Source: Hyalella azteca
Lineage: Eukaryota; Arthropoda; Malacostraca; Amphipoda; Hyalellidae
NCBI RefSeq assembly: GCF_000764305.2
Contig: NW_025936349.1
Span: 124,001-188,000 of the forward strand
Direction: 5' to 3'
Length of the DNA stretch: 64,000 bases
The position numbers and the translations under genes were made by a program. Positions 55,780 through 64,000 of the stretch are shown here, piece by piece; position 1 is the first letter of the stretch, and the number at the start of each line of letters is the position of its first letter. Under the pieces are notes generated by a model. That model was not told where the DNA came from. It saw nothing but the letters and a program-made list of their open reading frames with translations, and searched no databases.

Positions 55780-57450
55780 ATTGAGCGCTGAACGCTGCTG
55801 ACAAAAGGAGACGTCGTAGAACGTCGCAAAAACAAAACTAAGGTGCTATTTTGGAGCACAGATGCTGCAGGCGTCAGCGGTTGTATATATGCGAGATTCT
55901 TGAACTAAAGATTATTAGTAAATGTATCAATGAAATATAAGACACTTACTCGATATGATTTATAAATTCCAAAATATTTCTATTTCTTGTCAGGTAGCAT
56001 CCTCGTCCGGGTTTGATGTGTCGGAACTCAAACATCCAGTGCACGTTGCTCTGCTGTGGGATATGTGTTCAGCTCGAGACATTCAGGCCTAAATTTACTT
56101 GATTGATGTATGAGAAGGCATTATTTTTCATTGGGGGCGGGCCAAATATCTTTACATAACTTTAAATAATACAATAATACAATAAATGAATAATTAATCG
56201 TTTGATAGTCGATTTTTCCTTCGAAAATTAGATTGCAATCTAGCCTTGTTGTTCTGTTATACCTGCAGAACAATCGGTTACCTGCAGAAAAAACGATTAT
56301 TGTGCGCATTATTATGAAAATTGTAAAGAAACATGGAAACATTGAAAATAATTTAGCCTGAGATTTTTTCATCTCAATTTCTTTAGTAGAAAATTCTGAA
56401 AAATTACATTTTTTGTCCCACAGTTATGTTAAGTAGTTATTCTAAATTGTCAACTACTTAATGTTAAGTAATTATTCTTTTCTGTAATGTGATAATATAT
56501 TTCGTTGCAAATCCGACTCTGCGTCCTAGGGAAATAGTTTTGTTCTCCTGACACTTAGCTACAGCAAGAAAAAAGTCTCCAATTCATTTGTCAATGTTTA
56601 TTGCTGCACATCAACTCGTTAATAAATATTCTCAGACGACGGCTGAATTAATTGAGCAATTTTTTATTGTAGATTTCAGTCCGTTAATGGCGACCCGTCG
56701 TCAGTAATATGCTGAGTGCTTAATTGTGGTTCCGAAAGGCCTGCACATTTCACTGCTTCTCGAAAATCACAATGCTGGCTGCAAATTAAAAATTCAAGTG
56801 ACATGGAATTCACTAAGGCTGGCTGGGAATGACTCATTATGAACCGGCCATTCATATTTTTATTTATTCGGCTGCTGCGAAATGTTCTTGAGAAGGCGGA
56901 TTGTAGGATCTCACAATTATTCAAAAATATTCAACCATTTTTCTGGGATACATTAATAAAGGGCCGACTTGAATGTTAAGTTCGTTTCGGGTTTAACGAT
57001 GGTTTAATAAAAAAAATTCTCACAGTGTCTTGAATAAAACATCACCTTGGTGCTCCAGATAGTTTTTACGTTGCAGCTTTCCAGAAGTCAAATAACTTGT
57101 GAATGTGAGATCACATTGTCATTATGAAAATGTTCGAATGAAAATCTTCCGAATTAAAATACCATAACTACCCTAAATTCATAAATTATTATCCTACATG
57201 CCACACAGCGCTCTGATAAAGCGAACGTTTGTGCATTAGAACCTAACAAACTGCCCCTGAACTGCCATAGAACTGACAAAAAGTATTTTGAACTTGACGC
57301 GCTCGGTTTTCTGTATTCATCGGAGGCGAAGTTAGAGAGTTTGAGATCATAAATCAGCGAAGTCAATAGGTAAATTGCGGCGGCGAAGAAATTCTCGCTA
57401 TAAATCACGGCGTGGCTCAGGCGCCAAAGCTTCCATCCCGCCATGCCTAT
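55780..57450. other. Non-coding stretch
   Basis: No supported exon. The minus-strand frames at 56121-56372, 56676-56924 and 57154-57444 lack motifs and splice support. Confidence 0.45.
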
Positions 57451-57460
57451 ATGCGGGCGC

Positions 57461-57469
57461 TATATAAAG
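57461..57469 (+). promoter_or_regulatory. Candidate TATA box
   Basis: GGGCGCTATATAAAGGCACC has the classic TATA box with a GC-rich upstream edge. A start site would be expected near 57490. The first ATG that opens a useful frame is 57539. Confidence 0.4.
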
Positions 57470-57538
57470 GCACCAGGTCCTGATATCGAGACATTTCTTC
57501 AATTTGAAACATACTTGAATGTCATAAGGTCATCGTAA

Positions 57539-57604
57539 ATGCGATATCATCCTTACGTAGTTCCAGCAGTGTTACTGAATTGCATCGCTGGAAATTTCAA
57601 GTGA
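57539..57604 (+). CDS. Possible short first exon with signal-peptide-like start
   Basis: ATG 57539 reads MRYHPYVVPAVLLNCIAGNF then K and a stop; a donor-like CAA|GTGAAG cuts the last codon. The hydrophobic run after a basic start resembles a secretion signal, and the site lies about 78 bases after a TATA box. No downstream exon was identified, so this is tentative. Confidence 0.15.
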   Translation: MRYHPYVVPAVLLNCIAGNFK

Positions 57605-57659
57605 AGTGACAGAATTATTTCCGAGTGTTTGACGCTTTAATCGTACTCATTTCTGAATG

Positions 57660-57830
57660 TCTGACTCTAATCGTAATTATTGCTGAATTGCTACTCTTTA
57701 ATCGCAATTATCTGATTGCCAATCGTTATTATTACTGGATATTTGATTGCTAATTGTAATTTTTGCTGATTATTTGATTGCTAATTGTAATTTTTGCTGA
57801 TTATTTGATTGCTAATCTTAATTTTGCGGC
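57660..57830. repeat. Degenerate ~31-bp repeat
   Basis: Variants of TTTGATTGCTAATTGTAATT plus TTTGCTGATTA repeat at 57720-57830; weaker versions start at about 57630. Confidence 0.75.
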
Positions 57831-60800
57831 ATATCAGACTCACTAACTTATTGAATTGCAAGTTTCCTACGGCCAGGCCTCGCAGCTACGATCCCTGGTA
57901 ATGGTTCCAAGACTAAGTGATTGGACTGATGGAATTAAACGATATAGTTAGCTATTAGGGTTTAAAAATACCACAATATCGAAGGGTAAATATCAATCGG
58001 GGCAGTTTCTACTTAAGCTTTGATTGTTGAATTAGCGAAAACTGGACGCTCTTGGTATTGATTCCCGGCCTAGAGGACGGAATTCAGCCAGTGTTTCATA
58101 AAATTGCAAGTGTTAATCGAGCCACACACATGCCATTGATGATTTTTATTTGACCTCTTATTTCGATTTAAATTGGACTCGTTTTCACTGAATATTTTCT
58201 GTGTAGTTAGAAGAAAACAGTTAAAAGAAAACACAGAAGAATATTTTCTGTGTAGTTAGTTCCGTGTAGTCACAGAAGTTACACAAAATTTCTTTACGTT
58301 GAAAATGTTACGGTCACTACCTAATTCGAAATTGATTACTACATGCAAAATGTTTCCACTTTCAGCAAATAACAATGGTTAAACGAATGGATAAAATAGA
58401 GTCAGAATATCTTCAAAGTCTAACATTTCATGTTATTCAGGGAAGGGAAGTTTAAAATTTTCAACGTCAAAGTCATAATATTAATCATGTGAAAAAGAAT
58501 CTAGCACCGGGCTCCTGATATTATGCAAAAATATGCAGTCAACGATAATTTCCCCGCAAACAACGCATAAAATATGCATAGAATTAGTCGCTTGCCACAT
58601 CACATCAGCGGCCTAATATGGGGACGCGGGCTGACCAGCTTTTAATTAACAGGGCACTTTTTTCATCCTGTGCCAGAGAATTGAATTTAGGTGCGACGAA
58701 AAGAAAGTGTCCGAGGCAGAAGATATCATCCTCTTTGGTGGAATGCTGGATTTAATTTTGTCTCTTCATATATCGTGTGGTAAACATAGACGAATATCGT
58801 GATACGAGAGGTTTTTTAATTGCAAGCCGTGGTAGCAAGAATGTTATTCATTTTACTATTATGATCCAGGAAATTACATGGATGACGTTACTTAAAACTG
58901 GAATCGAACTGAGAAAAAATTAAGGAAATTCCTAGTTCTGGCGACAATTCCACAATTATTTATTCACAGTTTGGCCTTTAACGGACGAAAATTTATTCTC
59001 TATTTCTGAAATTTATTGGGCTTGGTGTGTGTTGTCCATATTGCCATTTTTCAATCGTATGTTTTTCATCAACGAATATTTTTCATGTAATTAAATTGCG
59101 TTTCGGCTTGAATTTCGCTCTTATTCTGCGGGTGAATGTGAAATCACATTCACCCGCACTGGAGTCAATTTCATAGACTCTTTGAGTCGAAAATATCCAG
59201 CTTGAATCCGTCACTCTATATATAAGCTGCAGAAATAAGTCGCAGTGTTGGTACAAAACACAATCCCAGACTCGATTGAATTTATAAACAACGCATATAT
59301 TGAAGTTATGAAAATATGAACAACTAACAATAAATTTTGACTTATATACTTGATTTATTAGCAGATGACAACTCATGCATGTCCAAATAATTACTCTTTC
59401 AATATCTCCAGACATGTGGGAAATGAGTGTTGTGCGGTGCGCCACTCATAATTACTGACCTTCATAAAAAATGAGGTAAAATGTCACTAAAACTTTGAAT
59501 CTCGGACGTCAACAATTATTCTTACACGCAGCGTCTCTGAAAAAATAACATCTGAAATGCGGGCAAGATAAAAATTGTACGAGAAATTTCGAAACATTGC
59601 TCGGGGTGACTTGAAAAGTTTTTAGCTTAAGTTCTCGCGAGAATTTCATAAATGAATGCATAATCGCGTTGATTCTTGGCCAGTGATCAACTTACATCTT
59701 GTATCTGCTCCTCAATATTTTATGAAATTTCTATTATATGGAATTTATTTTCTTTTATAGAAGAAATTAACCGCTGAAAGTTTTTGAGGCTTTGCATCAG
59801 CTATGTGAATTGTTTAACGGTCAGATCTCTCACTCAGGGAAATAAATGAAACTTTATCCAAATAGCGATACAATATTGACTTTCTTGTGGGTCACTCCGA
59901 CCCAGTTTGGTCCGCCAGACAAGCGTATCAGTGATAAGTGTAAAAAGTGTTTCCCTACTTGGATAATGTTATCCCTTGATTTTTCTAACTGCATATAATG
60001 CACAAAAGGCCCTTACAACCTATTATTATTACTGAAGAACACATATCAAATTTTTTTCAAAATTGATGCAGAAACTTGAACCTGCTGCAGAGAATACAAT
60101 ATATAATTTTAGAGTCGAAATACTGGCTGAAAAATCGGCTTAAAAACAACCATCTCCCCTTCCCCGTGCGAAGCTATTAAAAAAATGAGATGGAAATGTC
60201 CAGTGTCTGGGCAGTTTTAAACTGACTGCTCCAGTGAGCGATGCACTGAAAAATGCAACGAAAATATTTTAAAACTCAAAAAAGTCGTTTGCTGAATTGT
60301 TAGAAAGTCTTTCCTGAAATGAACTTCGTGAAAAATGATTTCGTGCACGACTTGGTGCGAAGATTATTACTGAAGTTCAAGTGTATTTTCCAGTCGTTTA
60401 ACAACCATCAAGTACTCGACGAATAAAATACTCGACGAATTTCACGATTCCAACAAGAATTGCATTGAGCATAACAAAGCAAAGACTCGTTATACCCTTA
60501 CGTAAACACGCTATGTATTTTAAATTTTGATTTTAATATTTTTAACGCGCAAAATAGTCAAAACCCACATTATTTTAGCTCAAAAATTTATAGAAAATAA
60601 TGCCGTTTTTAGGTATATACGCTATGTATTTTTATTAGTGTGGCAACACCTGACTGGTCGATAATATAAGTGACATATTTTGCCCGTAATATATTTTCAG
60701 TTACTTGAGAATGCGTTAATTAACGTACATATCCAAAACCATCTGAAATCCAAAACCATATGAATGCTTGCATAAACGGATGAGTTGAACCTTTATTATT

Positions 60801-61309
60801 ATCATGTATAAACTTCATACATGAACAAATCCTTCTGATTTTTTATTGGGTTTTAGGCCTACGCTTTCAGTTTAGGATGGACAATGGACTTTCGGCTTGA
60901 TTCTGTAAACCTAAAACATTTAAGTTATTTCTGCTAAGAGATGATGGAGTATTTTTGTGGTGATATTTATGATGGAGTATTTATTATATCTGGCTTATGT
61001 ATTTACCGCAGCGTAGTACAATAGTCTTTTTAATTGTGGCAGAACCGTCGCTATTATCGGGTTCATTTCAGCTCCGTTCATGAAGTGGACGATCCTCCTT
61101 GTAAACGCCATTTCTAAACATAGTAATGGGTTTCTTTTCTGGTGCCAAAGTTATTGAATATAACCGCTTTAATTCTGTAACAATGAGATTATGGAAGATA
61201 AATCTACGAGAAATGTGTTGAAGTAATATTGTTACATTGTATCTCTATCACATTACTCTTGAAAACCTAATATTAATAACCTATGTATTCTGTCAACCTG
61301 TCGTTTGAC
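57831..61309. other. Non-coding stretch with one hairpin
   Basis: Apart from the palindrome at 59128-59157 and a short repeated AGAAAACA/ATATTTTCTGTGTAG motif at 58190-58260, nothing is recognised. Confidence 0.5.
59128..59157. repeat. 14-bp perfect hairpin, 2-base loop
   Basis: GCGGGTGAATGTGA, AA, TCACATTCACCCGC. GC-rich for this region, so it would be a stable stem in RNA or DNA. Confidence 0.97.
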
Positions 61310-61375
61310 TTCATGTGCGCTGACGATACAAAAGTCTATAGTACAGTAAAGGACATCTCAAGAACGTGAACCTCC
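61310..61375 (+). pseudogene. Fragment of CR1-like LINE reverse transcriptase
   Basis: Reads MCADDTKVYSTVKDIS, matching the YADDTKVYNTVKNAS stretch of the LINE at 41800-41850, then breaks. An internal fragment, not a 3' end, which is unusual for a LINE insertion. Confidence 0.65.
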
Positions 61376-61401
61376 TGGATGGTCTTGATAGTTTCGTAGC
61401 G

Positions 61402-61485
61402 CTGTTCAGCTGTGGCTTGAAAGTTTAGTTGATTGCTCAGCAATAGCTTGACAGTTTTGTAGATTTAAGCTTTCTCAGTTGTGGT
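61402..61485. repeat. 31-bp repeat, left part
   Basis: Units such as CAGCTGTGGCTTGAAAGTTT plus AGTTGATTGCT repeat about 2.5 times. The same units continue at 63545-63690 on the other side of the LINE. Confidence 0.8.
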
Positions 61486-61503
61486 TATATATACTGCGTC
61501 GCA

Positions 61504-61854
61504 GTGTTTCTGGACATTGCCAGTGCATTCAACACCGCCTGGCACGATGGGATACTCATAAAACTGAGTAGTGTGGGACTGAGAGGGAACCTTCCTGCCT
61601 TTATAGCCGACTTCCTACGTCTGCGCTCCATTCGAGTCCGAGTCGGTGGAACACTGTCAACCTCTCATCCACTCTATAGCGGGGTGCCCCAGGGCTCAGT
61701 CATAAGCCCTACGCTCTTCACCATCCTCATTAATGACATCTTCGACGGCGTACCTGCCGGAATAAACTGCTTTCTATATGCAGACGATAGCGCACTCTGG
61801 GTCTCACACCCCTCCTTGGCAGTCGCCACTCAGAGCCGCCCTGAACAGCGTTGA
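61504..61854 (+). pseudogene. Reverse transcriptase core
   Basis: Reads FLDIASAFNTAWHDGILIKL, then YSGVPQGSVISPTLFTILIN and NCFLYADDSALWVS: first Asp, PQGS and the ADD catalytic motif are all kept. The frame shifts at about 61845 and continues in the next frame with GWCSKWGLCVSPSKTSAVLF and VKFLGVTFDRHLTWHPHIEA to a stop near 62155. Confidence 0.9.
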
Positions 61855-62155
61855 AGGGTGGTGCAGCAAGTGGGGCCTCTGTGTCTCTCCCAGCAAAACA
61901 TCTGCGGTCCTGTTCACCAGGAACCGCCCACTGCTGACACCACCACTTTATTTTTCCAACTCACCTCTGCAATACACACCAACGGTCAAATTCCTTGGAG
62001 TCACCTTTGACAGGCATCTCACCTGGCATCCCCATATCGAAGCCCTCAACATCCGATGCAGAGCAGAGCTTAGACTCCTCCATCATCGCTGCAAGGAAAT
62101 GGAAGCAGATTTTGTATCACTCCGTCAACTATACCTTGCCCTTACTCGCCCCTAA
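61846..62155 (+). pseudogene. Reverse transcriptase, C-terminal part in shifted frame
   Basis: Continues the RT with CSKWGLCVSPSKTSAVLFTR and FLGVTFDRHLTWHPHI, the usual primer-grip and thumb region, then stops; the connecting part to the RNase H frame at 62243 needs another shift. Confidence 0.8.
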
Positions 62156-62242
62156 CTTGACTACGCCTCATTCATATTTTTCCCGGCCGCACCATGTCAC
62201 CTTGCACGACTAGACCGCATTCAGTACGTCGCAGCGCGAATC

Positions 62243-63292
62243 ATGCTGGGTGCTCTTCGCTGCACACCAACCGCGAAACTGGAGGCCGAAGCATCGCTGA
62301 GCCCCTTACGCTTCAAGCGGCCCCAACTCCTCACAGCTTACTGCTGCAGAATCCCCACAATACCTCGTCACCCCGTCCGCCAACTCCTACTAGAATACCA
62401 CCCTTATGCCTCATACGATCATCTCCCCATGCCTCTCCCACTCCCAGGCAGAGCTCATCGAGAATTCAAAGCCCTTCAGCTCACACCCAACAACATTCAC
62501 ACCATACCAATGGCTTGTCGCTACGTCCGCCTAAGATTTCCAGCCCTATCAACACTCGCTGTGGCCACGAAGCCCTCCTTCTCCGACGAACAGTGGCATC
62601 AATGCTTTCAAGACCTAATATCCCAGTCTTACTCCGACAACTCCCTGGTGTACACTGATGGATCAGTCTCCCAGGATAGGTCGGGCTGCGCAGTCTACTC
62701 CACAAACTTCAACCTGCAAGCCAAACTTCCACCCGACACCTCAATATTCACCTCTGAACTCTATGCCATTTACTGCGCCATCAAATTTATCTCAACATTA
62801 CCTGGCAACTTTGTCGTTTTCAGTGACTCACTCAGCTGTGTATCAGCCCTGCGTTCCAACGTCGCCCCCACGCACTTCCTAGTCCCATGGATCATCGAGG
62901 CATACAACCAACTCACAATCGGAAAACTAACGCTTGAGTTGGTGCCAGTACAGTGTGGCATCACAGGCAACGTTGCTGCAGATGCTCTTGCACGAGCATC
63001 ACTGAATTTAGGCAACACGACCAACCTTGCCTTGGGCACGAGAGACTGGAAAATCAAGATCGCTAAACACTACCGCAGCGTTTGGCATACTGCCTGGTCA
63101 ACCCTACCTGCCCACATCACCAAGTCAAACCCCAAACTTGCCTCACTCACCCCTACAGAACTGCCCCGACCCCAACAAGTAGCCATCACTCGCATACGAC
63201 TGGAAACATGCCTCCTCACACACAGTCACCTGTTCACTAAGTCCCCACCACTCACATGCTCTTCCTGTCCAGCCATTGCCAACAAACAATAA
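62243..63292 (+). pseudogene. RNase H domain and linker
   Basis: The linker starts MLGALRCTPTAKLEAEASLS. RNase H motifs are YTDGSVSQDRSGCAVY (first Asp), SELYAIYCAI (Glu) and VVFSDSLSCVSAL (second Asp). The last motif reads LVPVQCGITGNVAADALARA where families have W-V-P-x-H-x-G-I-x-G-N-E-x-A-D: the His is replaced and the Glu lost, so activity is doubtful. It ends with a CSSC and the next frame continues with HIFSDCP. Confidence 0.85.
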
Positions 63293-63534
63293 AACACATC
63301 TTCAGTGACTGCCCGATATACACTCAACAACAAGACACCTTGCGCACAGCCTGTCAGCAACTGAACCTCCCTTTCTCTCTGAGCACTCTTTTCTCGCCAC
63401 CATTTGACCCCGAAATGATAATACAATTTCTGCGCAAGACCCAACTACATGGACTCAATTTTAAAACGAGGCGGAAAGGGGGCGCTAATACCTTAGTTGG
63501 TGCTGCGCCGTATCTTAATCAAGTAACCAAATAA
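63256..63534 (+). pseudogene. LINE C-terminal Cys/His region
   Basis: In the next frame the sequence HCQQTIKHIFSDCPIYTQQQ completes a C-x2-C-x(n)-H-x(4)-C motif begun by CSSC at about 63259. Such motifs end many RNase H-bearing LINE ORFs. The frame then runs to TAA at 63532. Confidence 0.65.
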
Positions 63535-63544
63535 GTTGTAGATT

Positions 63545-63690
63545 GCCCAACAGTAGCTTGGCATATGAGTAGCTGCTCAGCAGTGGCTTGACCGTTTCGT
63601 TGATTGCTCAGCTGTGGTGTGACAGTTTAGTTGATTGCTCTACAGTAGCTTGTTAGTTCAGCTGACTGCCGAGCAGTGGCTTGACAGTTT
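63545..63690. repeat. 31-bp repeat, right part
   Basis: Units of TTGATTGCTCAGCAGTGGCT plus TGACAGTTTAG, four to five diverged copies, the same as at 61402-61485. The LINE appears to sit within this array. Confidence 0.85.
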
Positions 63691-64000
63691 TAGCACCAGC
63701 CCGTTCTTGCAGGAACCAAACAACAATCCAGGTACAGAGTAAGTCATCACATCAAAAGCAGCGGCGAGTCGAGATCGCTTTCTCTTTGACCCAAATTCGA
63801 CACCGAAGCAGAGGCGTGCCGTCGCGGCCATTAATGGAGTCGTCGCTCGCATATTCAGAAGTTGGCGTGTTTGCTCACCGGACTTCTCTAATGAGAGCCA
63901 CAAATGAAGAGGATGCCTCGGTGTACAAGGGGATGGGAATAACACTGGAGACAAGACTGGAATATTAGCAACATAAGAAAAATCAGTAAGAGATGCAAGA
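63691..64000. other. Right edge, no recognised gene
   Basis: Two overlapping opposite-strand frames (63658-63968) have no known motif. The window ends here. Confidence 0.5.

Larger units (their letters stand above)
61495..63534 (+). mobile_element. Degenerate non-LTR retrotransposon with RT and RNase H
   Basis: Contains RT motifs, an RNase H domain and a C-terminal cysteine/histidine region in order, in at least three frames. It is much more GC-rich and C-rich than its surroundings, so it is likely a transferred or separately evolving element. The RT starts at the first-Asp motif, so the front half (ORF1, endonuclease, fingers) is missing. It belongs with I- or Jockey-type elements that carry RNase H; the clade is not resolved. 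Confidence 0.85.

Overview
The window is nuclear DNA of a eukaryote, most likely an arthropod. Short coding exons are bounded by consensus splice sites and separated by long AT-rich introns, and the rest is dense in transposons and minisatellites. The partners seen (MADF-BESS, PIF/Harbinger, Tc1, CR1-like LINEs, tRNA-derived SINEs) fit an arthropod. A crustacean is a guess; no rRNA, organelle gene or other marker settles it. There is no bacterial-type operon, CRISPR or phage content.

Three host-type loci can be supported. (1) Plus strand, about 2.7-23.8 kb: a gene for a type II membrane, coiled-coil protein resembling EFCAB14. Five shared coiled-coil exons (18791-23791) can be joined in frame to either of two upstream modules, each encoding its own cytoplasmic head and transmembrane helix (2763-3652 in three exons, or 8958-9438 in one). 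Both modules end in phase 1, which the first shared exon requires. (2) Minus strand, 16481-14712: an exon pair for a MADF-BESS protein, convergent with a decayed PIF/Harbinger transposase at 15590-16065, so it is probably the transposon's DNA-binding partner. (3) Minus strand, 34280-32008: three exons of a FITM (fat storage-inducing transmembrane) protein; its first coding exon was not found.

Mobile DNA by region: 0-1 kb, a second Harbinger remnant; 3.8 and 55.1 kb, two copies of one short inverted-repeat element; 6.1-6.6 and 33.65-33.8 kb, palindromic elements with a hammerhead-ribozyme-like core; 28.7-29.2 kb, a Tc1 deletion derivative; 37.7-39.5 kb, a SINE split by a TA-flanked DNA transposon that itself carries another SINE; 39.6-42.8 kb, a CR1-like LINE with an ORF1/ORF2 fusion and frameshifts, whose 3' end recurs at 20.8, 46.4 and 54.0 kb; 45.3-45.9 kb, a TTAA-flanked piggyBac-like MITE; 49.8-50.0 kb, a TA-flanked MITE; 61.5-63.5 kb, a degenerate LINE with RNase H lying inside a 31-bp repeat.

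Minisatellites are unusually frequent, especially in the EFCAB14-like introns (periods 15, 16, 25, 29, 33, 38, 55, 77 and 137 bp). Arrays with periods that are multiples of three, or that lack stops, create many spurious open frames. From 42.8 to 61.3 kb I see no confident host exon, only repeats, hairpins and one possible core promoter at 57.46 kb.
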